Assembly (NCBI GenBank): GCA_002730555.1
Contig: PCAM01000004.1
Span: 59,701-123,700 of the forward strand
Direction of reading: 5' to 3'
DNA from: Chloroflexota bacterium
Lineage (GTDB): Bacteria > Chloroflexota > Dehalococcoidia > Lucifugimonadales > Lucifugimonadaceae
Length of the DNA: 64,000 nucleotides
The number at the start of each line of letters is the position of its first letter. Within the stretch, counting starts at the first letter, position 1. Below the pieces are notes generated by a model. That model had not been told where the DNA came from, did no database searches, and was given only the letters and a program-made list of their open reading frames with translations. A program made the translations under genes and the position numbers. Of this stretch, positions 45,195 through 54,582 are shown piece after piece.

Positions 45195-46490
45195 ATGAAC
45201 CGCCTCACGACCAGAATTCGTTCTACCAGCTACGGTTGGTGGGTCGCGATAGCCGGCTCGCTCAATATGTCGTTGACCTCCGGGCCGACATTCCACGCTC
45301 AGAGCGTCATCTTCGCCGCCGTGGAAGCGCAAACGGGTTGGAGCCGGACACTCGTATCCGGTGTCGGGACCTTCGGGCGGTTCGGCGGCGCCATGCTTGG
45401 TCCCATTGAGGGCTATCTGGCCGACCGGATCGGGGCCGCATGGATGATGCTTGTCGGTCTGATAATCGGCGGCCTCGGCTTCATCATGCTGTCGCAGATG
45501 GGCGACAGTCCGATCATCTATTACGTCGCCTACTTCATCTTGTCGCTCGGTTTTTCCGGTGGCGGGTTCGTACCTGCCACAGCCGCCGTGGCCAAATGGC
45601 TGCCAACCCGCCGCGCAACCGGGATCGCTATCGTCCTGGCCGGCAGCAGCATCGGCGGCTTCATGGTCCCGGCCATCTCATGGGGCATCAAGCACCACGG
45701 GTTCGAGGCGACGATGATCTCGATCGGTGTCGCAGGGATAGTGGTGGCGCCCGGGTTTTTCTGGGCACTGTCCCGGCGCGGCATCCGCCCGAGCGATCAG
45801 GTTGTCGACGAGACCGACGTTATCGGAGCCATCGTCGACGACGGATCGTTCACCCTCCGGGAGGCGTTGCACACACGCGTTTTCTGGGTTCTTTCGTTCA
45901 CGCACATGCTGGCCAATCTTTCCACCGCCGCGATATCGGCGCATCTGGTCCTACACCTGACTGATATCGGAATATCCGATCTCAAAGCGGCAGGCATCAT
46001 CCCAATTTTTGTCGGTATCGCATTCTTCGCACAACTCGGCGGCGGGTTCGTCGGCGACCGGCTGGACAAGCGGATCCTGCTCTCGGTCAGTCTGCTGATA
46101 CAAACGAGCTCCGTGATCGTCCTCGCCTACGCCACCGGTTACTCCGGAGCGGTCGCGTTTGCGATCCTCTGGGGAATCGGGTTTGGCAGCAGAGGTCCGG
46201 TTCTGCATGCATTACGAGGCGACTTCTTCGGCAGTCGATACTTCGGATCCATCCTCGGGATCGCGAGTTTCCCGATGATCCTAGGCATGACGGCGACGCC
46301 AGTGCTCGTCGGATTGGCGTTTGACCTGCAAGGCACGTACCGCTGGGCGTTCCTTTTCACGGCAGCGACCGCGTTCATAGCGGCCGGGCTGATCCTGTTC
46401 GCCAGACGCCCAATCCCCCCTCAACGAGGCGTTGTTACGGTTTCTACCCCCGCGGGCGGTACCGGGACCGACATCGCTTCCGACAGCTGA
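45195..46490 (+). CDS. MFS transporter (OFA/carboxylate type), copy 1
   Basis: A protein of 431 aa with about 12 hydrophobic segments, beginning MNRLTTRIRSTSYGWWVAIAG. The pattern 'WSRTLVSGVGTFGRFGG' near helix 2 and 'GFGSRGPVLHALRGDFFG' near helix 10 are seen in oxalate:formate antiporter-like and monocarboxylate transporters. The gene at 56191 is a second member of the same type. It is followed by an amidase on the same strand, so an amide or its acid product is a possible substrate. Confidence 0.82.
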   Translation: MNRLTTRIRSTSYGWWVAIAGSLNMSLTSGPTFHAQSVIFAAVEAQTGWSRTLVSGVGTFGRFGGAMLGPIEGYLADRIGAAWMMLVGLIIGGLGFIMLSQMGDSPIIYYVAYFILSLGFSGGGFVPATAAVAKWLPTRRATGIAIVLAGSSIGGFMVPAISWGIKHHGFEATMISIGVAGIVVAPGFFWALSRRGIRPSDQVVDETDVIGAIVDDGSFTLREALHTRVFWVLSFTHMLANLSTAAISAHLVLHLTDIGISDLKAAGIIPIFVGIAFFAQLGGGFVGDRLDKRILLSVSLLIQTSSVIVLAYATGYSGAVAFAILWGIGFGSRGPVLHALRGDFFGSRYFGSILGIASFPMILGMTATPVLVGLAFDLQGTYRWAFLFTAATAFIAAGLILFARRPIPPQRGVVTVSTPAGGTGTDIASDS

Positions 46491-46592
46491 TTCGCCGTCG
46501 GCGACGGCAACGCTGCTACGATGCCGCTCGTTTCACAGTAGCTCTGGCTATCAACTTCACTCTCCCCAAACACACCAAGGAAACGCTGACAC

Positions 46593-48008
46593 ATGCCCGA
46601 TAGCGACATTTGTTTCATCCCGGCGACCGAGCAGGCACGCATGGTGCGCAACGGGGACATTTCCGCAGTGGAGTTGATGGGGGTACACCTCGATCAGATC
46701 GAACGGGTAAACCCGGCCGTCAACGCCGTGGTCACGCTGGTGGCGGACGAGGCGCTGGCAGTTGCGGCTGAAGCGGATCGGGCTCAGGCAAGTGGCGGCG
46801 AATTGGGGCCGTTGCACGGACTTCCAGCCGGGATCAAAGACTTGGTGGCAACCGCCGGAATTCGGACGACCATGGGCTCGCCTATTTACACCGACAACGT
46901 CCCGGACGCCGATGCGGACATCGTGACACGTATGAAGTCGGCCGGGGCGATCGTCCTGGGCAAGACCAACACGCCCGAGTTCGGTGCCGGGTCCCAGACC
47001 TTCAATCAGGTGTTCGGGGCGACACTCAACCCGTACGACACATCACGCACCTGCGGCGGGAGCAGCGGTGGTTCCGGGGTTGGGCTTGCGTGCGGCATGT
47101 TCCCGACGACGGTTGGGACCGATCTCGGCGGCTCTCTGCGTAATCCCGCAGCCTGGTCCAATGTGGTCGGACTGCGGCCATCTCCGGGACGCGTGCCGTC
47201 GGCGGGCGCACTGCCGTGGACGTCGATGAGCACAGCGGGACCAATGGGCCGGACGGTCGCGGATGTCGCTTTGATGCTCTCGGTGCAAGCCGGTCCTGAC
47301 CCGCTGGTGCCCTCTTCTCTGCAGGATGACCCGGCGCGGTTTTCCGATTCCCTGGGCCGGGATTTCACCGGGGTCCGGATAGCATGGAGTCGTGATCTGG
47401 GTGGCCGACCCATCGAACCGGTGCAGACGGAGGTCCTGGACGCCCAGAGACACGTATTTGAGGGCATCGGCTGCATCGTTGTAGACGCCGAACCGGACCT
47501 GTCAGAATCGGATTCAGTATTCCAGGTTCTGCGTGCCTACTCCTTCGCCCACGGGCAGGAACAGAACCTGATCAACCATCGTGATCAGCTCAAGGACACC
47601 GTGATCTGGAACGTCGAAGAGGGGCTGGCCTTGAGTGCGCTCGACGTGGCGAAGGCGGAAGAGATGCGGACCGAGTTGTTCGGCCGGATGATCGCCTTCT
47701 TCGACGAGTACGACTTTTTAGCGCTGCCGGTAACAAGCGTCCCGCCGTTCTCGGTCGATATCCCTTACCCGATCGTCGTGAACGGCGTAAAAATGGAGAC
47801 GTATATTGACTGGATGTGGCCGTGCGCGGACATCACGGTCATCGCCTGCCCGGCGATCTCGGTGCCGGCTGGGTTCACGCCGGACGGACTTCCGGTGGGG
47901 TTGCAACTGGTTTCAGCTCCCCGGACCGACTTCGAGTTGCTCCAACTGGCGCACGCCTTCGAAGGTGCGACAGAATTCTGGAAGCAGCGACCAGGTGTTG
48001 TGGAGTAA
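46593..48008 (+). CDS. Amidase signature family hydrolase, copy 1
   Basis: A protein of 471 aa with the Ser-cis-Ser-Lys machinery: the lysine in PAGIKDLVAT (near residue 78), the glycine-rich GGSSGGSGVGLACGM (near residue 157) and the catalytic serine in GTDLGGSLRNPA (near residue 180). It starts at ATG 46593. Amidases hydrolyse a wide range of amides. It follows an MFS transporter by about 100 bases and may be co-expressed with it. Confidence 0.9.
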   Translation: MPDSDICFIPATEQARMVRNGDISAVELMGVHLDQIERVNPAVNAVVTLVADEALAVAAEADRAQASGGELGPLHGLPAGIKDLVATAGIRTTMGSPIYTDNVPDADADIVTRMKSAGAIVLGKTNTPEFGAGSQTFNQVFGATLNPYDTSRTCGGSSGGSGVGLACGMFPTTVGTDLGGSLRNPAAWSNVVGLRPSPGRVPSAGALPWTSMSTAGPMGRTVADVALMLSVQAGPDPLVPSSLQDDPARFSDSLGRDFTGVRIAWSRDLGGRPIEPVQTEVLDAQRHVFEGIGCIVVDAEPDLSESDSVFQVLRAYSFAHGQEQNLINHRDQLKDTVIWNVEEGLALSALDVAKAEEMRTELFGRMIAFFDEYDFLALPVTSVPPFSVDIPYPIVVNGVKMETYIDWMWPCADITVIACPAISVPAGFTPDGLPVGLQLVSAPRTDFELLQLAHAFEGATEFWKQRPGVVE

Positions 48009-48021
48009 AGGGCGCGCAACC

Positions 48022-48055
48022 CCCTCTCCCGGCGGGAGAGGGTTGGGGTGAGGGA
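48022..48055. repeat. CCCTCTCCC-type hairpin repeat, copy 1
   Basis: A nine-base perfect stem (48022-48030 and 48034-48042) with a three-base loop, followed by TTGGGGTGAGGG. A related copy in the opposite orientation lies at 49508-49541. Such CCCTCTCCC repeats are common in many bacteria. Here it also sits 13 bases after the amidase stop and may act as a terminator. Confidence 0.65.
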
Positions 48056-48167
48056 GAAGTTTTTCCCCCTCGTGAACCACATGTTCCAACTGAACAACGC
48101 ACCGGTAAAAGTTTCTCAGCTACGTTCGAGATGACCGGAAACCTGAGCGCGAAAGCCTCCAGGCGCC

Positions 48168-49307
48168 CTACCGCCGCAGTAACTCCTCACGCAACCGCGC
48201 CCCAACAATCTCCGGCTCCCCAGATTGCATGTTGAAGGCGTTGATCTCCAACTCGTTGTGATCCGGGTCGAACCGGATGCCAATCCGGGGATCACCCTCC
48301 ATGATCGCCGACCGTATCGCTGCCCCTGACGGCCCGGTCCATTCGGGGGTCAACTTCACAACAACGTTCGGAAGGAAGAATCGAAAATCGTCCTGGCGGA
48401 CAGAAACTTCGATGCCGTCTACACCCTTCAAAGCTTCGACCACCGGACCAAGGGCGACTCGGTAACCGGCTATCTCTGCCTCTTCATCGTGCTCCACGTA
48501 AAGCTTTAGCGCCATCCATAGACCGACCATCGATTCACGCGAGACTTTGTGCGGACGCCCGATCGCATGGTTCGGGTTGTGACTCGCCAACGCCGCATCA
48601 ACCAGATCCTTACGTCCGACCAACAACCCGGTCGCCTGCGGGCCACGGATTTCCTTTCCGCCCGAGTACGTCACAAGGTCGGCCCCATCCGCGATATAGC
48701 GGCTCAAATTGCTCCGGGGAGGCAGCATCGCGGCCGCGTCAACAATCACGGGAATCTCCCGTGCGTGAGCGACTTCCACCGTTTCTTCGAGCGTCGGGCC
48801 ACGCCGGCTGATCCGTGGTGCCAACAGATAGGCGATGGCGGCCGTGCTGTCGTTGATGGCAGCGTCCAACTCATCCGTGGTCCAAGCCTGCGCGTCACCG
48901 ACCTCGACCAGCGATGCACCGGTGAAGGTGTACATGTGGCTGTAGCCGCCGCGGTGCGCCTTGGCTATCACGATCTGATCCTTCATGCCGCGAGTGTCCG
49001 GCAGTTGGAGGATCTTCGCCTTGTCGGTCCCGGTCATACAGGCCGCTGCGGACAGGACGATTCCGCTGCCGGCGCCCGCAGTTACCATGCCCGCCTCCGC
49101 GCCGGTGATCTCCGCTATGAATTCGCCGACCTTGCTATTCAACTCCGCAATGGGCACATACGACTGCGACGCCTGGGCCATCGCCTCGATCACTTCGGGT
49201 CGCATCCGAGATCCGCCGTGGTCGGTGTTGGTCCCGCCGGCGTGGATCATCGGCCGGACACCGATCTCTTCATATATCGGGTTAATGGGCAATCGGTTTT
49301 CGGTCAT
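48168..49307 (-). CDS. SelA-like PLP-dependent enzyme (DgaE-type)
   Basis: A protein of 379 aa from ATG 49307 (MTENRLPINPIYEE); the open frame runs to 49442. The pattern is the SelA-like branch of fold-type I PLP enzymes: VRPMIHAGGTNT, EITGAEAGMVTAGAGSG, and the PLP lysine in TYSGGKEIRGPQATG. True SelA is about 460 aa, with a dedicated N-terminal domain and a tRNA-binding role; this protein is shorter and lacks that part. It is more likely a lyase or dehydratase acting on an amino sugar acid or amino acid. It lies among enolase-superfamily and amidase genes. Confidence 0.78.
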   Translation of the reverse strand: MTENRLPINPIYEEIGVRPMIHAGGTNTDHGGSRMRPEVIEAMAQASQSYVPIAELNSKVGEFIAEITGAEAGMVTAGAGSGIVLSAAACMTGTDKAKILQLPDTRGMKDQIVIAKAHRGGYSHMYTFTGASLVEVGDAQAWTTDELDAAINDSTAAIAYLLAPRISRRGPTLEETVEVAHAREIPVIVDAAAMLPPRSNLSRYIADGADLVTYSGGKEIRGPQATGLLVGRKDLVDAALASHNPNHAIGRPHKVSRESMVGLWMALKLYVEHDEEAEIAGYRVALGPVVEALKGVDGIEVSVRQDDFRFFLPNVVVKLTPEWTGPSGAAIRSAIMEGDPRIGIRFDPDHNELEINAFNMQSGEPEIVGARLREELLRR

Positions 49308-49507
49308 CAGGCGGCGTCCGACACTGCAACTTCCAGCTTTTTGCCGAGTGCGGTGAGCGCCCGGTTGAGTTGATCGTGTGAAGACGAGTGGGTCACTTCT
49401 AACAATCTGTCCTCCTGCTTCGGGTTCTGCTCCAGACGACACGCCAGTTCCGACTCGCTCACATGCTGCCGTCGCATCTCCATGTAGATAAATGTGATCG
49501 TATCTTC

Positions 49508-49541
49508 TCCCTCGCCCTAGCCCTCTCCCGCTGGGAGGGAG
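49508..49541. repeat. CCCTCTCCC-type hairpin repeat, copy 2
   Basis: This stretch reads as an imperfect copy of 48022-48055 in the opposite orientation (TCCCTCGCCCTAGCCC, then a CCCTCTCCCGC stem paired with GGGAGGG). The two copies flank the SelA-like gene. Confidence 0.5.
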
Positions 49542-49573
49542 GCTACTGAAGCGGCGTCGCGAATAAATCGCGC

Positions 49574-50713
49574 TTATCGATCCCCTACCGAACCGTCCTG
49601 TTTTATTGGTGTTGCGCCCTCGATGTACTTGTCCTCAAACGGCCACTTCATGAGGCCGGACTCGGACAGCGTGATTCCAAGCCCCGGAGCCTCGGGAACC
49701 GTCAGATAGCCGTCTTTGAGCTCGATCGGGTTCTCAATCAGGTCCACCTTGGGCTCCCTGTGTTCGCCCGTGTACTCCTGGAGCGCGAAGTTGGGGATGC
49801 AAGCGTCGAGCTGGACGCAGGCCGCCGTGCTCACCGGGCTCAGCGGATTGTGCGGAATGACCTTTACATGCTGCGCCTCCGCCATCGCCGCGACCTTCTT
49901 ACTGCCAGACAACCCGCCCACGAGGCACACATCCGGACGCACGTACGAAGCACCCTTGTTCTCAAGGATCTGCTGGTACTCGAAGATTGTCGTGAAGCGC
50001 TCACCCGTTGCGATCGGAACGTTGCACTGGGCCTGGACGTCCCCCATGCGCGCCGGGCTATCTGGGAGCATCGGGTCCTCGTAGAAATAGGGGTTGAACT
50101 GTTCCAACCGACGCCCCAGCCATATCGACTCCGCCGGGTTCATCTGCCGGTGAATTTCTACGCAAAGATCGGCGCTTCGGCCGACCGCCTCCCGCACGGC
50201 GCCTACGCGCTCAACGGCGTTGTCTGCCCACTCCGTGTAAGTGTGGAAAGACGGGTAGTCGTGCTGGAACGCCGGAAAACGCACCGCAGTGAAACCCTCT
50301 TTCACAGCGGCCGCAGCATTGGCAGCGAGCTCTTCCGTCTTGTCGCCGACCACGTGGATGTAGCAGCGGACGCGATCGCGCGTCTTGCCGCCCATCAACT
50401 CCCAGATCGGCACACCAAGGCGCTTGCCCTTGATGTCCCAGAGGGCGATGTCGATCGCAGAAAGCGCCGCATTAACCACCGAGCCCATGAAGTGGGAGTT
50501 GCGGGAGAGAAACTGGAAGTGGTGCTCAATCTTCGACGGGTCTTTGCCGAGCAGGTACGGTTCCATCGTCTTGATCATCGTCTCGGTCGGCCGCTGCCAA
50601 CCGTGCACCCCGGCCTCACCAATCCCCACCGTCCCGTCCTCGCAGTGGATCTTGATCAGCAGCCACTGACTCCAGAGGATAGTCTCGATTTTCTCGATCT
50701 TTGTGGGATTCAA
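49574..50713 (-). CDS. Enolase-superfamily enzyme, galactonate dehydratase-like, copy 2
   Basis: A protein of 379 aa from TTG 50713 (GGAG seven bases before it); the frame extends to 51217, but that part is a shadow of the divergent deacylase gene. It shows IALWDIKGKRLGVPIWELMGGK and a C-terminal HNPLSPVSTAACVQLDACIPN, typical of D-galactonate dehydratases. Metal ligands read EIHRQMNP (Glu where family members usually have Asp), YFYEDPM and TGERFTT. The KxK motif is replaced by VRFPAF. It probably dehydrates an acid sugar, with unusual details. Confidence 0.83.
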   Translation of the reverse strand: MNPTKIEKIETILWSQWLLIKIHCEDGTVGIGEAGVHGWQRPTETMIKTMEPYLLGKDPSKIEHHFQFLSRNSHFMGSVVNAALSAIDIALWDIKGKRLGVPIWELMGGKTRDRVRCYIHVVGDKTEELAANAAAAVKEGFTAVRFPAFQHDYPSFHTYTEWADNAVERVGAVREAVGRSADLCVEIHRQMNPAESIWLGRRLEQFNPYFYEDPMLPDSPARMGDVQAQCNVPIATGERFTTIFEYQQILENKGASYVRPDVCLVGGLSGSKKVAAMAEAQHVKVIPHNPLSPVSTAACVQLDACIPNFALQEYTGEHREPKVDLIENPIELKDGYLTVPEAPGLGITLSESGLMKWPFEDKYIEGATPIKQDGSVGDR

Positions 50714-50819
50714 TATCTGCTCCGGACTTTGCTTACAGTTCGAATAAGCGCCGCAGAAAAGGTACGCCGGGGCAACAGGTGATGCAACAGTCGGCCCGGG
50801 AATGATATAAACCAGCGCA

Positions 50820-52331
50820 ATGAATACCTCACATGACAAGTTCGACCTCATACTTCGCGGGGGCACGGTATACGACGGGAGCGGCGGCGACCCTTTTGCT
50901 GCCGACGTCGGGATCACCGGCGACCGGATCACCGCGCTCGGCGTTCTCTCGGGTGTTACTGCAAGTGACGAGATCGACGTCTCCGGGATGGCGGTGTCGC
51001 CGGGCTTCATAGACGCACATTCCCACGACGACTTCCACGTCCTCTCCAGCCCGGACGTTGAGCACAACACAATGCAGGGCATCACCACCGTCGTTGTCGG
51101 CAACTGCGGTTTTGGTGTAGCGCCGTACGACACAGCGGCAGGCCGTCTGGGGGAGCTGTTTTCGCTGCCGCCGGAGGTCAAACCGTGGGACGGATATGCC
51201 GGGTACCTGGCGACCATCGATCAGGTCAAACCATCGCTGAACGTCGCTGTTCTCGTGGGCCACAACACCCTGCGTTTGGACGCTATGGGCGACAACCAGG
51301 AGGTCCCGCCGTCGATCGACCAGGTGACGCACATGGCGGGCTGGGTGGCTGAGGGCATGGAAGCCGGAGCTGTTGGTTTTTCCACCGGCCTCATATACGA
51401 GCCGGGCCGATTTTCCACCACGGACGAGATCGCGGCGGTTGCGACGGTGGCGGGCGGCTATCGGGGCGTCTACGCTAGCCATATACGTAACGAGGCCGGT
51501 GGTCTCGTTGCGGCCGTGGAGGAGGCGGTCATCGTTGGCGAGATGAGCGGCTGTACCGTTCAGATATCGCACCACAAGGCGTCCGGGGGCGACAACTGGG
51601 GATCCATCGAACGTTCACTGGCGGTGATCGAGGCTGCACGCGAACGCGGCAAAGATGTCACCGCCGACCAGTATCCGTACACAAGCGGAAGCACCCGTCT
51701 CGCAGCCGTGCTTCAGAACGGAGCGTTGACGCACGGAAGCGGCGGCCTCGGCCGGGTCGGCGCGGAGGACGTGGTTCTGGCCACCTGCAGCGAACGTACT
51801 GAGCTCGAAGGCCGATCGCTTGCTTCGTTCGTTGAAGAGTGGGATTTGCCAGCTGAAGACGCGGCGCAGAAAATCCTGGATGAGACCGGGGACAACGTTT
51901 ACGTCGTCATCTTCATGATGGACGAGGGCGATGTCAGACGCGTCATGGCCCACCCGACAACCATGATCGGCACCGACGGCATTCCGGCGGGGTCAAAACC
52001 ACACCCTAGGGCCTGGGGAACATATCCGCGCATCCTCGGCAAGTACGTCCGGGAGGAGGGCGTAATCACCCTCCAAGACGCCGTCCACAAAATGACTGGC
52101 ATGCCAGCCGATAAATTCCAGCTTGCCGGACGGGGCCACATCAAAGAAGGCGTTTTCGCCGATCTGGTAGTGTTCGACCCCGCTACGGTGATAGATAGGG
52201 CTACCTACGAAGAACCAAAGACGCCGGGGGCCGGCATACATCACAGCATCGTGAACGGCACACCGATTGTGCGCGATGGCGTCCACTCACACGCCCGGGT
52301 CGGACGGGCTCTGAGGCGCGGCCGGGAGTAG
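50820..52331 (+). CDS. N-acyl-D-amino-acid deacylase (amidohydrolase)
   Basis: A protein of 503 aa of the D-aminoacylase family. It begins with a beta-sandwich (LILRGGTVYDGSGG). The metal motif IDAHSHDD is near residue 65, followed by VVVGNCGFGVAPY, SHIRNEAGG, and late GTDGIPAGSKPHPRAWGTYPRILGKY and HKMTGMPADKF. D-aminoacylases cleave N-acyl-D-amino acids, and related enzymes cleave N-acyl-glutamate or D-hydantoin-like compounds. Divergent from the galactonate dehydratase-like gene (about 106 bases apart). Confidence 0.87.
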   Translation: MNTSHDKFDLILRGGTVYDGSGGDPFAADVGITGDRITALGVLSGVTASDEIDVSGMAVSPGFIDAHSHDDFHVLSSPDVEHNTMQGITTVVVGNCGFGVAPYDTAAGRLGELFSLPPEVKPWDGYAGYLATIDQVKPSLNVAVLVGHNTLRLDAMGDNQEVPPSIDQVTHMAGWVAEGMEAGAVGFSTGLIYEPGRFSTTDEIAAVATVAGGYRGVYASHIRNEAGGLVAAVEEAVIVGEMSGCTVQISHHKASGGDNWGSIERSLAVIEAARERGKDVTADQYPYTSGSTRLAAVLQNGALTHGSGGLGRVGAEDVVLATCSERTELEGRSLASFVEEWDLPAEDAAQKILDETGDNVYVVIFMMDEGDVRRVMAHPTTMIGTDGIPAGSKPHPRAWGTYPRILGKYVREEGVITLQDAVHKMTGMPADKFQLAGRGHIKEGVFADLVVFDPATVIDRATYEEPKTPGAGIHHSIVNGTPIVRDGVHSHARVGRALRRGRE

Positions 52332-52468
52332 GCGAACAGCGGGCGAAGATTGCGGCGGACACCGGTCTGTTGAGCGTGTTCGAAGGTTTGTGCAGGCCGG
52401 TCTTCGCCAGGACTTTCGCCCGATTCTCGGCAGACGGGCAGTAGTCCAGTTCCAAAAGACGCCCCCAG

Positions 52469-53875
52469 CTACCCAGCCGGCACCGCCCGGTGGTGCTCCG
52501 TCGTCGCCTGGTATTCCATTGCGATCGCCAGTAACCGTGACTCCGTCCAGGCCCGGCCGGTGAACTGCAGTGACGTTGGCATCCCGCGGTCCCCAAGGCC
52601 ATTCGGCACTGCGATGGCTGGCAGTCCGGCCAGGTTGCCCGGCGCCCCTATGGGTGCCGAAGTGGTCGATCGGGTTGAGCGGTCCAGGCCCTTCGTCAAT
52701 AGCGGCGAAACGTCGCCCGTCGTTGGGCCGACGATCGCGTCGTACTCGGCCATGATCCGGTCGTATTCCACCGAAACCTGCCGCCTCACGCGCATCGCCC
52801 GCAAGTAGTCGCGCGCAGGGAGCGCGGCGTACACGTGCGGCTTCACCCTGCAACTCGGCGCACGAAGCTGCAGGACACGGCCGTCCTCGATGATATTCTC
52901 GAAGGCGGATGCGCCTTCGGCGGCGATGATGATCCGCGCCGCCTGGCTTGATGGCATGTCCGGCAGGGCGACCTCTTCGATCGTCCCGATCCCCCGCAGC
53001 GTGTCCAGCGACTCCTCGATGTTATCCACAATCTGCGGTTCCGTGCCGTCCCGCCAACCGGCAGGCACCGCAAACCGGAAGCCGTGACGCCGCTGCCCGG
53101 AACCTTTCGGGGCCGGGTGATGAAACGTGCGCTGCACAGACGTAGGGTCGTTTTCGTCCGGGCCTGCTATGGCGTCAAGCACCAGCCCGCAATCATCGGC
53201 GCTCCTGGCCAATGGGCCTAGCTTGTCCAGCGTCCACGACAGCGCCATCGCCCCGTATCGGCTCACACGCCCGTACGTGGGCCGCAGCCCACTGATCCCG
53301 CAGTAGGAGGCCGGTGTGACGATCGAACCAAAGGTTTCGGACCCGATTGCAAACGGCAGCAGCCGCGCCGCCACCGCAGCGCCGGAGCCGGATGACGAGC
53401 CGCCGGCCCACGAGTCAAGGTCCCAGGGATTACGGCCCGGGCCGGTCCATGCCGCGTCAAGCTCTTCATATCCCATCCCGCCGGCCAGCTCCACCATCGC
53501 CAACTTCGCAACCAGAACGGCTCCCGCGGCTTCCAGCCGCCTGACCACCGTGGCGTCGAAATCAAACACCTGGTCCCGGAAGGGCGCCGCGCCCCATGTC
53601 GTTGGCGCGCCCACGGCCGCGAGCAGGTCCTTTGCGCCCCAGGGGATACCGTGCAGCGGACCGCGATCGTGCCCAGACGCGAGCTCGGCCTCCGCCTTCT
53701 CCGCCGATCGCATGGCCCGTTCTGCCATGATCGTCGCCACGGCGTTCAGCTCGCGCCCCCTGGAATCCAGCGCCTCGATAGCGGCACGGGCAAGCGCGGT
53801 GGGTGATGTCTCGCCGGAGCGCAATTTCACGCACAACTCGCCGATGGACAGTCCGAGAAGAGGGTCGACCGCCAT
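52469..53875 (-). CDS. Amidase signature family hydrolase, copy 2
   Basis: A protein of 468 aa with the amidase motifs: the lysine in PWGAKDLLAAVG (near residue 81), GGSSSGSGAAVAARL (near residue 155) and GSETFGSIVTPAS carrying the nucleophile. The ATG overlaps the stop of the small gene upstream (TGATG), so the two are coupled and may form a complex. Substrate unknown. Confidence 0.9.
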   Translation of the reverse strand: MAVDPLLGLSIGELCVKLRSGETSPTALARAAIEALDSRGRELNAVATIMAERAMRSAEKAEAELASGHDRGPLHGIPWGAKDLLAAVGAPTTWGAAPFRDQVFDFDATVVRRLEAAGAVLVAKLAMVELAGGMGYEELDAAWTGPGRNPWDLDSWAGGSSSGSGAAVAARLLPFAIGSETFGSIVTPASYCGISGLRPTYGRVSRYGAMALSWTLDKLGPLARSADDCGLVLDAIAGPDENDPTSVQRTFHHPAPKGSGQRRHGFRFAVPAGWRDGTEPQIVDNIEESLDTLRGIGTIEEVALPDMPSSQAARIIIAAEGASAFENIIEDGRVLQLRAPSCRVKPHVYAALPARDYLRAMRVRRQVSVEYDRIMAEYDAIVGPTTGDVSPLLTKGLDRSTRSTTSAPIGAPGNLAGLPAIAVPNGLGDRGMPTSLQFTGRAWTESRLLAIAMEYQATTEHHRAVPAG

Positions 53876-54099
53876 CAGGAATCCTGCCCGGTAAGAGCGC
53901 TGAAGTTGGTGTCCGGCTCGTCGCCGTTAGACAGTTCCCACGCCCGAAGGTCCTCGGCGGCCTGCCCAAGTTGGATCGCCGTCTTAATCAGGACTTCACG
54001 TTGATCGCCGTCCAGTCGATCGCCAAAGCGCGCCAGCGCCGCAATGGCCATGGCCGGGAGGTCACGGTCGCTCCCGAGCGTGTCAGGGTTTGCAGGCAT
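53875..54099 (-). CDS. Small amidase-partner-like protein (GatC/AtzG-like)
   Basis: A helical protein of 74 aa (AMAIAALARFGDRLDGDQREVLIKT) ending in a loop EPDTNFSALTG. It is coupled to the amidase gene by a one-base overlap. Small partners of this size, placed directly before an amidase, are known for AtzE (AtzG) and for GatA (GatC); the C-terminal loop here looks loosely similar. The family match is an inference from size, position and helices. Confidence 0.5.
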   Translation of the reverse strand: MPANPDTLGSDRDLPAMAIAALARFGDRLDGDQREVLIKTAIQLGQAAEDLRAWELSNGDEPDTNFSALTGQDS

Positions 54100-54142
54100 G
54101 AAATCGTCTCGGCGTCGCCATCACAGACGGCCGCCAACTAAA

Positions 54143-54475
54143 CTAATGGATGCGGTCGTAATACTCGTCGTATTCATCCGCCGGCTTCGAACCATCGGGA
54201 GGATTTGCGTCCTCGTCCGTTTCAGCCGGCAACTCCCACGGGTGGATCTGGGTCCGGCGTGTGGAGGATCGTTCCCCGGTCAATCCTTCGACCAGCCCGT
54301 CAAGCGCGCCGGCCAGTCCGCCGAGAAATCCCGTGCCAAGACCGGCGATATCCGCCCCAACCCCGGTCACATCACGCCCAAGATTACCGACCCGCTCCGC
54401 AACACCCCCTTCAGGGTCGTCCCGTTCTTCGGGTGATTCGTTCTGATCTCGTTCTCTCTCATTTGTATCCGGCAT
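54143..54475 (-). CDS. Small protein of unknown function
   Basis: A protein of 110 aa with an acidic, disordered start (MPDTNERERDQNESPEE), a central Gly/Ala/Leu-rich segment (about residues 38-68: VTGVGADIAGLGTGF) that could be an amphipathic or membrane-associated helix pair, and an acidic end with DEYYDRIH. I do not recognise it. It lies before the GatC/AtzG-like gene and amidase on the same strand, and after a divergent enolase gene. Confidence 0.5.
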   Translation of the reverse strand: MPDTNERERDQNESPEERDDPEGGVAERVGNLGRDVTGVGADIAGLGTGFLGGLAGALDGLVEGLTGERSSTRRTQIHPWELPAETDEDANPPDGSKPADEYDEYYDRIH

Positions 54476-54582
54476 TATCAGCCCCCTGAATGCGTTCGCA
54501 GGTTAGCATCGCTGCGATTTCGTTGCCGCACCGGGCGCACCCCGGTACTCCCGTCAGCTTCAAGAACAGGAAGAAGGCCGTC

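Noticed and set aside
48168..49307. The SelA-like gene as the selenocysteine synthase for the candidate selenoprotein
   Set aside because: It is about 80 residues shorter than SelA, lacks the N-terminal tRNA-binding part, and sits among catabolic genes. It is more likely a DgaE-type PLP enzyme.
50714..51217. The 168-codon extension of the galactonate dehydratase-like frame
   Set aside because: It is antisense to the first third of the N-acyl-D-amino-acid deacylase and has no family similarity. TTG 50713 has a good ribosome site.
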